The notes under the pieces: model-generated | What the model was told of the DNA's origin: nothing | The model's database searches: none | What the model saw: only the letters and a program-made list of their open reading frames with translations | Made by a program: the position numbers and the translations under genes | Assembly: GCA_016708125.1 (NCBI GenBank) | Contig: JADJGF010000001.1 | Location: forward strand, 1,510,001-1,574,000 | DNA: 64,000 nt | From: Ignavibacteriota bacterium | GTDB taxonomy: Bacteria; Bacteroidota; Ignavibacteria; Ignavibacteriales; Melioribacteraceae | Direction of reading: 5' to 3' | In this document: positions 34,720 to 43,747 of the stretch, in pieces | Numbering within the stretch: the first letter of the stretch is position 1 | How the letters are laid out: every line of letters starts with the position of its first letter

Positions 34720-35154
34720 ATGAGCAGCAAGATAAAAATTCTTTTTGTGTGTGTTCACAATAGTGCAAGAAGCCAAATGGCAGAAGCATATTTAAATAAA
34801 TTTGGTGAAGAATATTTTATAGCAGAAAGTGCAGGATTGGAAGCTGGTATTTTAAATCCTAATGTAGTTGAAGTAATGCATGAAGATGGAATTGATATTT
34901 CTAACAATAAAACAAAGATAGTTTTCGATTTATTTAAAGAAGGAAGATTTTATTCATATGTTATACCAGTATGTGATAAAGAAGCTGCGGAAAGATGTCC
35001 AATATTCCCAGGTGCAAATCATAGTATACAGTGGAGTTTTAAAGATCTTTCTAAATTAGTAGGTACAAAAGAAGATATTTTAATTGAAACAAGAAAAATT
35101 AGAGATGAAATAAAAACTAAGGTAATTGAGTTTATTAAAAAACAACAAAACTAA
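34720..35154 (+). CDS. arsC: Arsenate reductase, low-molecular-weight phosphatase type
   Basis: A 144-residue arsenate reductase. The phosphatase-type P-loop C-V-H-N-S-A-R-S starts at Cys11. Further cysteines Cys85 and Cys93 (V-C-D-K-E-A-A-E-R-C-P) match the triple-Cys redox cascade of thioredoxin-coupled ArsC enzymes such as that of S. aureus. It reduces arsenate to arsenite in the cytoplasm, with electrons from thioredoxin-like proteins, several of which are encoded in the same operon. Confidence 0.93.
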   Translation: MSSKIKILFVCVHNSARSQMAEAYLNKFGEEYFIAESAGLEAGILNPNVVEVMHEDGIDISNNKTKIVFDLFKEGRFYSYVIPVCDKEAAERCPIFPGANHSIQWSFKDLSKLVGTKEDILIETRKIRDEIKTKVIEFIKKQQN

Positions 35155-35163
35155 TAAATTTCT

Positions 35164-35454
35164 ATGCTGACTGTAGAATTTCAATATGTAAGTAAATGTC
35201 CCAGAGTAAAAGAAATGGCTTCAAACATTAAGACGGCTATCTCTCAATTGGATTTTGAACTTGAATATGTTGAAAATGTTTTGGATGAAGAACACATGAA
35301 TGTTAAGGGCTTTGGTTGTCCTTCTTTACTTGTAAATGGAAGAGATTTAATGGGAAAAGTTAAGTGCGAAATCGAAGGACCATTATGCAGAGTTTATCCT
35401 AAAGGAATGCCGTCAGCTGACGAAATTAAAAAGTTCATAATATGCAATTATTAA
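35164..35454 (+). CDS. Small Cys-rich thioredoxin-fold protein of the ars operon
   Basis: A 96-residue protein with no signal peptide and cysteines in S-K-C-P-R, G-F-G-C-P-S-L-L-V-N-G, V-K-C-E and P-L-C-R. The 'G-C-P-S-L-L-V-N-G-R-D-L-M-G' strand pattern is the cis-Pro part of a thioredoxin fold and recurs in mercury/arsenic-linked thioredoxin-like proteins. A single N-terminal Cys-Pro replaces C-x-x-C. It follows arsC by nine bases. Probably a thiol carrier or chaperone; its exact reaction is unknown. Confidence 0.65.
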   Translation: MLTVEFQYVSKCPRVKEMASNIKTAISQLDFELEYVENVLDEEHMNVKGFGCPSLLVNGRDLMGKVKCEIEGPLCRVYPKGMPSADEIKKFIICNY

Positions 35455-35469
35455 AATGAAAGGAAACAT

Positions 35470-36555
35470 ATGAGTAGTTTAACAAAAAAACTTTCTTTTT
35501 TAGATAGATATTTAACGTTGTGGATTTTTCTCGCAATGTTTTTGGGAGTTTTCTCGGGTTATTTATTTCCGCAGTTCGCGAAATTTTGGGATTCATTCAG
35601 CATAGGTACAACTAACATTCCTATTGCAATCGGCTTAATACTAATGATGTACCCACCACTTGCAAAAGTTAAGTATGAAGAATTACCGGATGTTTTCAAA
35701 GATGTAAAAGTACTTATACTTTCTCTAATTCAAAATTGGTTAATTGGACCAATATTAATGTTTCTGCTTGCTATAATTTTTCTGCAAGATTTTCCGGAAT
35801 ATATGGCGGGTTTAATTCTAATTGGCTTAGCAAGATGTATTGCAATGGTAATTGTGTGGAACCAATTAGCAAAAGGCAATACGGAATATGCCGCCGGACT
35901 TGTGGCATTTAACTCAATATTTCAAGTTTTATTTTTTTCAATATATGCGTATGTGTTTTTAACAATTCTGCCTTCTTGGTTTGGACTTCAAACTTTTGCA
36001 GTTAATATTACAATCGGACAGATAGCAGAAAGCGTTTTAATTTATTTGGGAATTCCATTTTTCGGCGGAATGATAACACGATATATTTTGCTGAAAATTA
36101 AAAATAAAGAATGGTACGAAAAGAAATTCATTCCTAAAATATCTCCAATAACCTTGATAGCATTGCTGTTTACGATATTTGTAATGTTTTCACTCAAGGG
36201 AGAATATATTGTAAAAATTCCTTTTGATGTTGTAAGAATTGCAATTCCGCTAATAATTTATTTTGTAATAATGTTTTTCGTTTCATTTTATATGGGTAAA
36301 AAAGTTGGTGCAGATTATTCTAAAACAACAACTTTATCATTTACGGCAGCAAGTAATAATTTTGAATTAGCAATCGCGGTTGCAATAGCAGTATTCGGAA
36401 TAAACAGCGGAGAAGCATTTGCGGCGGTTATTGGTCCATTAGTAGAAGTACCGGTTTTAATTTCACTTGTGAATGTTGCGCTGTATTTTCAGAAAAAATA
36501 TTTCAAAGATGAAGTAAAAGAAGGAAATATTAAATCACCAAATGTTTGTTTATAA
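35470..36555 (+). CDS. acr3: Arsenite efflux transporter, ACR3 family
   Basis: A 361-residue membrane protein with ten predicted helices. Diagnostic motifs are M-M-Y-P-P-L-A-K-V in TM2 and G-L-A-R-C-I-A-M-V-I-V-W-N, whose Cys is the conserved thiolate required for As(III) transport in ACR3 proteins. It exports arsenite from the cytoplasm, driven by the proton gradient. It lies between the arsenate reductase pair and arsM, so product of the first step is removed or methylated directly. Confidence 0.95.
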   Translation: MSSLTKKLSFLDRYLTLWIFLAMFLGVFSGYLFPQFAKFWDSFSIGTTNIPIAIGLILMMYPPLAKVKYEELPDVFKDVKVLILSLIQNWLIGPILMFLLAIIFLQDFPEYMAGLILIGLARCIAMVIVWNQLAKGNTEYAAGLVAFNSIFQVLFFSIYAYVFLTILPSWFGLQTFAVNITIGQIAESVLIYLGIPFFGGMITRYILLKIKNKEWYEKKFIPKISPITLIALLFTIFVMFSLKGEYIVKIPFDVVRIAIPLIIYFVIMFFVSFYMGKKVGADYSKTTTLSFTAASNNFELAIAVAIAVFGINSGEAFAAVIGPLVEVPVLISLVNVALYFQKKYFKDEVKEGNIKSPNVCL

Positions 36556-36566
36556 GGAGACAAAAA

Positions 36567-37370
36567 ATGAATATAAATAAAGATGTAAAACAAATAGTAA
36601 AAGAAAAATATGCCTCAATTGCAATTCAAGAAAGTAATTGCGGATGCAGCTGCGGATGCGGTTCGGACCAGAATGAAGTAAATATGATTGGCGATGAATA
36701 CAAAAATATCGATGGTCATTTTGAAGAAGCTGATTTGGGTTTGGGCTGCGGAATTCCAACAGAATTTGCGGAAATAAAAATTAATGATACTGTGCTTGAT
36801 CTTGGAAGCGGCGCCGGTAATGATGTATTTATCGCAAGTAAATTGGTTGGTCCTTTTGGTAAAGTAATTGGAGTGGATTTTACCGAAGAAATGATAGAGA
36901 AAGCAAATCAAAATAAATCAAAATTAAATTTTACAAATGTTGAATTTCTTTTAGGCGAAATTGAATCTTTGCCGATTGAAAATAATTTTATTGATGTTGT
37001 ACTAAGCAATTGTGTATTAAATTTAGTTCCGAATAAAGAAAAAGCTTTTTCAGAAATTTATAGAGTTTTAAAACCCGGCGCACATTTTTGTGTTTCGGAT
37101 ATTGTTACCAAAGGAAACTTGCCCGATAAATTAAAAAAATCAGCGGAAATGTATGCCGGCTGTGTTTCGGGTGCAATTCAGCAAAATGAATATTTAGAAA
37201 TTATTAAGCTAACCGGTTTTGAAAATATTGAAATCAAAAAATCTAAAGTGATTGAATTACCAAATAATATTTTGTCTGAATATTTGAATGAAGATGAAAT
37301 TCAAACTTTTAGAAAAAGTGAAATTGGAATTTTTAGTATAACTGTTATAGGCAAAAAGCAGAATAAATAA
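36567..37370 (+). CDS. arsM: Arsenite S-adenosylmethionine methyltransferase
   Basis: About 267 residues. The ATG at 36567 has AAGGAG upstream; an upstream TTG would overlap acr3. The SAM motif is L-D-L-G-S-G-A-G-N-D. ArsM-type cysteines appear in G-L-G-C-G-I-P-T, S-N-C-V-L-N-L and A-G-C-V-S-G-A. An additional N-terminal C-G-C-S-C-G-C cluster (residues about 25-31) is a strong As(III)-binding candidate and is seen in some bacterial ArsM. It methylates As(III) to MAs(III) and beyond, which the ArsP-like permease may export. Confidence 0.93.
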   Translation: MNINKDVKQIVKEKYASIAIQESNCGCSCGCGSDQNEVNMIGDEYKNIDGHFEEADLGLGCGIPTEFAEIKINDTVLDLGSGAGNDVFIASKLVGPFGKVIGVDFTEEMIEKANQNKSKLNFTNVEFLLGEIESLPIENNFIDVVLSNCVLNLVPNKEKAFSEIYRVLKPGAHFCVSDIVTKGNLPDKLKKSAEMYAGCVSGAIQQNEYLEIIKLTGFENIEIKKSKVIELPNNILSEYLNEDEIQTFRKSEIGIFSITVIGKKQNK

Positions 37371-37387
37371 TTGAAAATGGAGTTAAA

Positions 37388-37630
37388 ATGGTATCGATAA
37401 AAATACTTGGAACCGGATGTAAAAAATGCCAAACACTTGAAAGTAAAGTACGAGAATTAGTTGTTTCAAATAATATTGATGCAGTAGTTGAAAAAGTAAC
37501 CGATATTCAAGAAATGGTAAATTATGGAATAATGATGACGCCCGGACTTATAATTAATGAACAAGTAAAAAGTTTTGGAATTATTCCCAAAGATGATCAA
37601 ATACTAACATGGTTAAAGGAGAGTAAATGA
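37388..37630 (+). CDS. Small thioredoxin-fold protein (redox-active disulfide type)
   Basis: An 80-residue paralogue of the protein at 34451, with C-K-K-C at residues 11-14 and the M-M-T-P-G-L-I-I-N cis-Pro motif. The two share the L-G-T-G-C-x-x-C opening and I-x-x-x-V-E-K-V-T strand. It follows arsM by 17 bp and overlaps the next start as ATGA. A second disulfide carrier in the same operon suggests separate partners, perhaps cytoplasmic arsenate reduction and export of electrons through CcdA. Confidence 0.85.
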   Translation: MVSIKILGTGCKKCQTLESKVRELVVSNNIDAVVEKVTDIQEMVNYGIMMTPGLIINEQVKSFGIIPKDDQILTWLKESK

Positions 37631-38079
37631 AAAAAGTAATATTAGCATTAATGATTTCGAGTTCATTTTATTTTGCGCAAGAAACTACTAAATCAGAATT
37701 GACGGAACTTTCAGACTATTTAATAAATTATAATTATCAAGAAGTTGCTGAAATGGGTATAGGAATTGAAGAAATGCTTCAACTTGTTAAAGATAAAAAA
37801 GCAGAAGTTATTGATATTAGATTTATTGAAGAAAATAAAACATGGTCGTTTGGATTTATGAAATTAATTCCAATAAATGAATTGCCAAACAGAATTAATG
37901 AATTAGATAAAGAAAAAATAATTATTACAGTTTGTCCGCACTCAACAAGATCAGCACTTGCAAGACATTTTCTAACTTTGAAAGGTTTTAAAAGTAAATT
38001 TTTATCAGAAGGTTTAACCGGACTTGCAGAATATTTACGTGGTGGCAAAGCAAAGAATTTTTTTAACTCAATTAAATAA
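37627..38079 (+). CDS. Exported rhodanese-like protein
   Basis: A 150-residue protein with signal peptide (cleavage after Y-F-A near residue 17) and a rhodanese domain (about 55-145). The active-site loop is V-C-P-H-S-T-R-S, with the catalytic Cys; the A-E-V-I-D-I-R strand precedes it. Rhodaneses carry sulfur on this Cys. Its start overlaps the stop of the upstream gene (ATGA), so translation is coupled. Placed with thioredoxin and CcdA genes, it probably works on periplasmic thiols. Confidence 0.85.
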   Translation: MKKVILALMISSSFYFAQETTKSELTELSDYLINYNYQEVAEMGIGIEEMLQLVKDKKAEVIDIRFIEENKTWSFGFMKLIPINELPNRINELDKEKIIITVCPHSTRSALARHFLTLKGFKSKFLSEGLTGLAEYLRGGKAKNFFNSIK

Positions 38080-38090
38080 AATGGAACAAA

Positions 38091-38459
38091 ATGAAAAATC
38101 TAATTTTTGCATTAACAATTCTCTGTTTTTCTTATTCAAGTTTTAACGCACAAAATGAATTAAAAAAAACAAAAGTTACTTTTGTTGAACTTGGCTCGGT
38201 GAATTGTATTCCTTGTAAGCAAATGCAGCCGGTAATGAAAGCCATTGAAGAAAAGTTTGGTGAACAAGTAAAAGTTATTTTTTACGATGTCTGGACAGAA
38301 AAAGGAAAACCTTATGCATCAAAGTATGGAATTAAATTAATTCCAACACAAGTATTTTTAGATGAAAACGGTAAAGAATTTTTTAGACATGAAGGATTTT
38401 ATCCGGAAAGTGAAATTGATAAATTATTGTTAAGTAAAGGATTGACACAAAAGAAATAG
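38091..38459 (+). CDS. Periplasmic thioredoxin-like protein
   Basis: A 122-residue protein with a Sec signal peptide (residues 1-20, ending F-N-A-Q) and a thioredoxin domain whose active site is C-I-P-C-K-Q-M, with the cis-Pro in L-I-P-T-Q-V-F. The electron supplier is likely the CcdA membrane protein encoded next. Partners could be the exported rhodanese or other Cys proteins of the operon. Confidence 0.88.
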   Translation: MKNLIFALTILCFSYSSFNAQNELKKTKVTFVELGSVNCIPCKQMQPVMKAIEEKFGEQVKVIFYDVWTEKGKPYASKYGIKLIPTQVFLDENGKEFFRHEGFYPESEIDKLLLSKGLTQKK

Positions 38460-38467
38460 AATATTTT

Positions 38468-39169
38468 ATGATAGAGCAAATATTTACATTTTTAAGTAAT
38501 TCACTTTATGAAAATTATTGGATTGCATTATTTGCATCATTTGGTTGGGGAGTTTTATCAATTCTGCTTTCACCATGTCATTTATCAAGTATTCCATTAG
38601 TTGTAGGATATATAAGTTCGCAAGGGAAAATATCAATAGGAAGAACATTTAATATCTCATTAATATTCTCCGTTGGTATTTTAATTACAATTGCGTTAAT
38701 CGGAATTGTAACTGCATCGCTTGGAAGATTAATGGGTGATGTAGGTGTTTACGGAAATTATTTTGTTGCCGCTATTTTTTTCTTAGTCGGATTATATTTA
38801 TTAGATTTTATAAAAATTGATTGGAATAATTTTGGATTTAAACAAACAAAAACCAAAGGTTTAGTTTCAGCATTAATATTAGGATTACTGTTTGGAATTG
38901 CTTTGGGACCGTGTACTTTTGCATATATGGCGCCGGTTTTGGGAATTGTTTTTCAAACAGCACAGACAAATTATTTTCATGCAATATTATTTTTATTAGC
39001 GTTCGGAATTGGACATTGTTCGGTGATTGTTGGTGCGGGAACATTAACCGGAAAAGTTCAAAAATATTTGAATTGGTCTGAAGAATCTAAAGCAGTACTT
39101 TGGATAAAAAAAGTTTGCGGAGTATTAGTTATTCTTGGCGGTGTTTATTTAGTATTCACAACATTTTAA
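38468..39169 (+). CDS. ccdA: CcdA-type transmembrane thiol-disulfide carrier
   Basis: A 233-residue protein with six membrane helices. The two buried cysteines of the family lie in L-S-P-C-H-L-S (TM1) and L-G-P-C-T-F-A (TM4). CcdA passes electrons from cytoplasmic thioredoxin to periplasmic thiol proteins. Being nine bases downstream of the periplasmic thioredoxin gene, it very probably reduces that protein. This makes a membrane-crossing electron route inside the arsenic operon. Confidence 0.9.
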   Translation: MIEQIFTFLSNSLYENYWIALFASFGWGVLSILLSPCHLSSIPLVVGYISSQGKISIGRTFNISLIFSVGILITIALIGIVTASLGRLMGDVGVYGNYFVAAIFFLVGLYLLDFIKIDWNNFGFKQTKTKGLVSALILGLLFGIALGPCTFAYMAPVLGIVFQTAQTNYFHAILFLLAFGIGHCSVIVGAGTLTGKVQKYLNWSEESKAVLWIKKVCGVLVILGGVYLVFTTF

Positions 39170-39186
39170 GAAAGGATTCACTAATT

Positions 39187-39807
39187 ATGTTTGATAGAAT
39201 TATTAACAACATAAAATTACTTGAACAAAATATTGATACAATAAATGATGAACGAAAACAACTTTTGTTAGAATTTGCAGAATACATTTCAAACAAAATT
39301 TCTAACAATGAAGAAGTTAACTTGACTTTTATTTGTACACATAATTCAAGAAGAAGTCATATGAGTCAAATTTGGGCTCAAACGGCAACACACTTTTATA
39401 ATATTCCAAATATTAAATGTTATTCCGGCGGAACTGAAGCAACAGCTTTTAACCCAAGAGCTGTAAAGGCTATTAAAGAATATGGATTTAAAATTGACAA
39501 ATTAGATGAATCAGAAAATCCAATTTATTTAGTTCACTTTTCCGAAAATGCAAATCCTTTAAAATGTTTTTCAAAAGTTTATTCAGATTCTTTTAATCCG
39601 CAGAAAAATTTTGCAGCAATAATGACTTGCTCAGATGCAGATGAAAATTGTCCCGTTGTATTTGGTGCAGAAAAAAGATTCCCGATTAGATATAATGATC
39701 CCAAAGAATTTGATAATACAGATTTAGAAGAAATAAAATATAAAGAACGATTTGAGCAAATTGGAATTGAAATGTTGTTTGTTTTCAAAAATATTAAAGT
39801 TGACTAA
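39187..39807 (+). CDS. ArsC/low-molecular-weight tyrosine phosphatase-like protein
   Basis: About 206 residues from ATG 39187 (AAAGGA upstream; an earlier in-frame ATG lies inside ccdA). The P-loop C-T-H-N-S-R-R-S-H-M-S-Q and later M-T-C-S-D-A-D-E-N-C-P-V (paired Cys) match the arsenate reductase/PTP fold, with an extra N-terminal helical extension of about 45 residues. It differs from the ArsC at 34720 and may act on another substrate. Related proteins are often annotated as protein-tyrosine-phosphatase in Bacteroidota arsenic loci. Confidence 0.85.
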   Translation: MFDRIINNIKLLEQNIDTINDERKQLLLEFAEYISNKISNNEEVNLTFICTHNSRRSHMSQIWAQTATHFYNIPNIKCYSGGTEATAFNPRAVKAIKEYGFKIDKLDESENPIYLVHFSENANPLKCFSKVYSDSFNPQKNFAAIMTCSDADENCPVVFGAEKRFPIRYNDPKEFDNTDLEEIKYKERFEQIGIEMLFVFKNIKVD

Positions 39808-39879
39808 AATATAATTGATCAATTAATTTTACGGAAATAATTTCGAAATTAATCTTTATTCAATTCAAAAAGGAAAACA

Positions 39880-40248
39880 ATGAACAGCATTTATACAATT
39901 CTTTTACTTGCGGCTTCAAATACATTTATGACATTTGCTTGGTATGGTCACTTAAAATTTAAAGAAATTGATGGTTTTAAAAATCTCGGACTTTTTGCTG
40001 TAATTTTAATCAGCTGGGGAATTGCATTTTTTGAATATTGTTTTCAAGTTCCGGCAAACAGAATTGGTTACAACGGAAATGGCGGATCTTTTAGTTTGGT
40101 AGAATTAAAAGTTTTGCAAGAAGTTATAACGCTGGTTGTATTTACATTCTTTTCACTGATTTTATTTAAAACAGAAACATTTAGAACAAATCATATAATT
40201 GGATTTGTATTTTTGGTTTTGGCAGTGTACTTCATTTTTAAAAAGTAA
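39880..40248 (+). CDS. DUF486 small multidrug-resistance-like membrane protein
   Basis: A 122-residue protein with four membrane helices. The motif F-A-W-Y-G-H-L-K, followed by S-W-G-I-A-F-F-E-Y-C-F-Q-V-P-A-N-R-I-G-Y, is the DUF486 signature. The family is related to the small DMT transporters. Last gene of the arsenic operon, after a 72-bp gap, so it may be cotranscribed or have its own promoter. Substrate unknown. Confidence 0.88.
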   Translation: MNSIYTILLLAASNTFMTFAWYGHLKFKEIDGFKNLGLFAVILISWGIAFFEYCFQVPANRIGYNGNGGSFSLVELKVLQEVITLVVFTFFSLILFKTETFRTNHIIGFVFLVLAVYFIFKK

Positions 40249-40519
40249 TTTCATGAATTAATTGAAAATTTCATTCTCTTAGATAAAAATCACATTTAAC
40301 TGAATTATTTTATTTGGCTTACTTGTCAGCAAATCCGGCAATTTTACTAATCATTCCGCAAAATTTTCGTAATCATTTGTGTTGTGATTTGAAACACATT
40401 ATTCATTTTATTACATAATTTCCAATCAAATCAATTAAATTCCTTTCAAAAACGCATATTTCTAAATCTTTATTTGGTACAATAATTGTTGATAATATTT
40501 TAACATCAAATGAATTAAT
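40249..40519. other. Intergenic region between DUF486 and the T9SS cargo gene
   Basis: 271 bp, AT-rich, no coding frame on either strand. It must hold the end of the arsenic operon and the promoter of the secreted protein. No clear terminator hairpin is visible. Confidence 0.4.
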
Positions 40520-42439
40520 ATGAAAACACTAAACAAAATTTTTAGATTTGGTAAAATCTTGATAATAATTATCTTGATTTCTGCTTTAAAAATAAATGCA
40601 CAAACCCAAGTGTTTACGGATAATTTCAGTTCCGGAACAACAAATTGGGTGTTAACCGGAAATTGGGGATTAACAACTTCAAATTATTATTCTGCGTCAA
40701 ATTCATTGGCTGAAAGTCCAAGTGGTGATTATACAAATATACAAAGTACTTCCGCAACATCCATAAATATTGATTTAAGCAGTTATCAAGGTGCGGAATT
40801 TAGTTTTTGGGCAAAATATAATTTAGAAAATGCATTTGATTATGTTTATGTTGAAATTTCTAAAGACGGCGGAACAAGTTTTGTAAAACTAACGGAATTT
40901 ACCGGAGTTTCATCAACTTGGCAAAAATATACTTTTAATATTGGAACTTTCGCCGGAAATACGAATGTTAAAATTCGTTTTAGATTTTACAGCGATCAAT
41001 ATATTGTTGCTGATGGAATTTACATAGATGATGTTGAAATTTTAGGTTCAACAATTGATAATTCTGCTCCGCTAATTGTACATGATGGACCTCAATTTTA
41101 TGAAGGAACGCAAAACAATAATATCGTAATTGCAGAAATTACAGATGTTTCCGGAATAAATTCTTCAACTCTATTCTATAATGTTGATGGAGTTGGACCA
41201 AATTCAGTTACAGGAATAAACACAAGTGGCAATAATTACTCTTTTACAATTCCCGCACAAAATCCGGGTTCAATGATTTCTTACAAAATTAAAGCTGTTG
41301 ATAATGCGTCGTCTCCAAATCAGACAGATACTTCAATTGCGACACAATATAAATACATTTCCGGAACTTATTTAGCTTATGATGATGGAATTGTTGATGC
41401 CGTTGCAACAACAACCGGAACCGCTGCAGTGGCAGTTAAAATTTCAGTTTCAACAAATATGTACGGAAGATTAGTTTACGCATTAATAAGAAATTACAGA
41501 GATTCAAATCTATCAAATTCAAATATGCTTTTTCATGTTTGGAGCAATAATAATGGAGTTCCCGGAACAGATTTAATAACGCCGTTTTCCGTAACTCCGG
41601 AAGCAACTTTAGATAATCCATTTCCGTTTACAAGAATTGATTTAAGAAATTATACGGAATTGCATGATTTACAAAATGATTTTTTTATTGGATACACAGT
41701 TCCGGTAAACTCGGTTAGTATGGTTGTAAGCAATGTTTCGCATGGAAGATCATATTCATTTAACGGAACAACTTGGAGTGCTTATTCAAAAGATTATGAA
41801 ATGCGAGCAATAATTTTTGAAAGCTCATCGCCGCTTCCGGTTGAGTTAACTTCATTTTCTGCAAATGTTGAGGGAAATAAAATTCTTCTAAATTGGGAAA
41901 CAGCAACAGAAGTTAATAATTATGGTTTTGAAATTGAAAAACAGAAGTCGGAAGTTAGTAGTAAAAATTTAGTATGGGAAAAAGTCGGATTTGTTGAAGG
42001 CAGCGGAAATAGTAATTCGCCAAAATATTATTTTTATGAAGATCAATCATTAAAAATTGCCGGAAAATATTTTTACCGATTAAAACAAATTGATATTGAC
42101 GGAAAGTATGAATATTCTGATGAAATTGAAGTAAATATTTCCGCTCCGGAAGAATTTAATTTATCACAAAACTATCCAAATCCGTTTAATCCGGTTACAA
42201 CAATAAAGTATCAGATTCCGGCACATGACCAGAATGACAATACATCTGCTCTAACGTCTGTACGTCTTAACGTTTTTGACGTTCTTGGAAAAGAAATTTC
42301 AACATTAGTTAATGAAAAACAAAACCCCGGGAATTATGAAATTAGTTTTGACGGAAGTAATCTACCGAGTGGCATTTATTTTTATACTCTTCAAATGGGT
42401 AGATTAACAAAAACTCAGAGAATGATTTTACTAAAATAA
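40520..42439 (+). CDS. Large secreted protein with T9SS sorting domain
   Basis: A 639-residue protein with signal peptide (residues 1-27) and an N-terminal jelly-roll-like domain (about 30-180) with W-V-L-T-G-N-W-G and I-Y-I-D-D-V-E-I, like MAM or carbohydrate-binding domains. The middle region resembles Ig-like repeats. The C-terminal 100 residues hold the type IX secretion sorting domain: L-S-Q-N-Y-P-N-P-F-N-P-V-T-T-I-K-Y and a final K-T-Q-R-M-I-L-L-K. It is exported across the outer membrane and anchored or released. Natural ligand unknown. Confidence 0.82.
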   Translation: MKTLNKIFRFGKILIIIILISALKINAQTQVFTDNFSSGTTNWVLTGNWGLTTSNYYSASNSLAESPSGDYTNIQSTSATSINIDLSSYQGAEFSFWAKYNLENAFDYVYVEISKDGGTSFVKLTEFTGVSSTWQKYTFNIGTFAGNTNVKIRFRFYSDQYIVADGIYIDDVEILGSTIDNSAPLIVHDGPQFYEGTQNNNIVIAEITDVSGINSSTLFYNVDGVGPNSVTGINTSGNNYSFTIPAQNPGSMISYKIKAVDNASSPNQTDTSIATQYKYISGTYLAYDDGIVDAVATTTGTAAVAVKISVSTNMYGRLVYALIRNYRDSNLSNSNMLFHVWSNNNGVPGTDLITPFSVTPEATLDNPFPFTRIDLRNYTELHDLQNDFFIGYTVPVNSVSMVVSNVSHGRSYSFNGTTWSAYSKDYEMRAIIFESSSPLPVELTSFSANVEGNKILLNWETATEVNNYGFEIEKQKSEVSSKNLVWEKVGFVEGSGNSNSPKYYFYEDQSLKIAGKYFYRLKQIDIDGKYEYSDEIEVNISAPEEFNLSQNYPNPFNPVTTIKYQIPAHDQNDNTSALTSVRLNVFDVLGKEISTLVNEKQNPGNYEISFDGSNLPSGIYFYTLQMGRLTKTQRMILLK

Positions 42440-42454
42440 AATTACTATAAACAA

Positions 42455-43738
42455 TTATTCAAGCCAAGACATTACTTCTAATTTACCGGTATTTGGAAAT
42501 GTTGGAGGAATGTTAAGTAAAAATCTTTCATCAAAAATTACAAATTTTTTATAGCCGCTTGTTAAAGCATCCTGTTTTGTAAGAGCTAAAATCTCTTCTT
42601 TTGCGGCAACAACTCCACCTCTCAAATATAAAGTTCCGCTTGGTGGAATTGTACTGTTTTCCATTTTAAATCCACCTTGAGCGCAAAAGATTGAAGCATC
42701 TACATGAATATCTTTATCTGCTACATTAGCATCATTATCAGAAATAATTACATTATTTGTAGCTAATAATCCAAGCATATTTTCACAATTATTATTCGGA
42801 ACATATTTTTCTTTTGTATTATCCCAAACCATTGGGTCATCCGGATAGATCAGATCATCAACTAAATAAATATTTCCGCTTCCGGTTCCTGAACTTTCTC
42901 CGCTTCCGACAGTTAATTTACCTTTTAATGTTCCGGACATATAAATATTGCCCTGTTTCAAATATACAACTCCATTAGGAGCAAATTCCGTAAGCTTTAA
43001 TTTTGTTGGGGAAGAATAAGTTGAACTATCAGAACCGGTACCAACTCTATACTCAACATATCCATCATCAAAAAAGGTAAGCCATAAATCTGTACCTTCA
43101 AAGTATGATGAACCGCCATGCCAATCAACTCCATCAATTGCGGCTTCTCTTTCTTTATCGAATTGGTAATTTACAGGAAGAGGAATATCAACGCCGTGTT
43201 CAATTCCGCCAAAAAATTTAGGTGAGGCTGTTTTATCCGTAAGATTTAATCCTTTTAAAGTTGTAACTTTTCCCCAAAATACTGCATCGCCGCCAATATT
43301 TAATTGTGATTGTGTATGAAATGGTCCCCAAACAGTATCTCCGGTTATAAAAATTTTAGAACTCATATTTCCGGTGTACCAAGCAAATTTAGCATAACTG
43401 CTTGGCTGTAGAATAATTTTTACAATATCACTTTCACCGTTGTATTTTCCGGTGGCTTTTATAATTTTGCTGTCAACTAATGTATCAATAATTTCCACGG
43501 AAAAATTTCCATCTTGATAATCAATATCATCAAATCCTTTATCCCAATTTTTATCAAAATATAGTTCATTGCATGCTAAGTTTGCGGCACTAACTGCAAT
43601 ATTGTGAGCTTTTGATTTGCTGTAATAATCAAAAACATTATCAGATGATCTTTTGGTAAGATTTAAAAAATTTCTTCCGAATGCGAGAAAGGAAATTGTA
43701 AATCCTAAAATTATTAATATTGTACCTTTACCACCCAT
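42455..43738 (-). CDS. Pilin-assembly-like protein with N-terminal membrane helix
   Basis: A 427-residue protein with one N-terminal hydrophobic helix (about 5-22) like a type IV pilin-related protein, then about 400 extracytoplasmic residues of strand-rich sequence. Stretches such as F-W-G-K-V-T-T-L-K-G-L-N-L and L-K-G-K-L-T-V-G-S look like parallel beta-helix turns; related proteins carry DUF4900. Third and last gene of a minus-strand operon whose two upstream genes also have a single N-terminal helix. A role in a type II/IV pilus-like machine is inferred. Confidence 0.6.
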   Translation of the reverse strand: MGGKGTILIILGFTISFLAFGRNFLNLTKRSSDNVFDYYSKSKAHNIAVSAANLACNELYFDKNWDKGFDDIDYQDGNFSVEIIDTLVDSKIIKATGKYNGESDIVKIILQPSSYAKFAWYTGNMSSKIFITGDTVWGPFHTQSQLNIGGDAVFWGKVTTLKGLNLTDKTASPKFFGGIEHGVDIPLPVNYQFDKEREAAIDGVDWHGGSSYFEGTDLWLTFFDDGYVEYRVGTGSDSSTYSSPTKLKLTEFAPNGVVYLKQGNIYMSGTLKGKLTVGSGESSGTGSGNIYLVDDLIYPDDPMVWDNTKEKYVPNNNCENMLGLLATNNVIISDNDANVADKDIHVDASIFCAQGGFKMENSTIPPSGTLYLRGGVVAAKEEILALTKQDALTSGYKKFVIFDERFLLNIPPTFPNTGKLEVMSWLE

Positions 43739-43747
43739 TTTCTTTCC

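Noticed and set aside
39100..39186. Upstream extension of the second ArsC/PTP-like gene
   Set aside because: The extension overlaps ccdA in another frame and its sequence is not protein-like; ATG 39187 has AAAGGA at normal distance.
40378..40410. CRP-like TGTGA-N6-ACACA match
   Set aside because: The right arm does not fit TCACA, and the site is not at a plausible distance from a recognised promoter.
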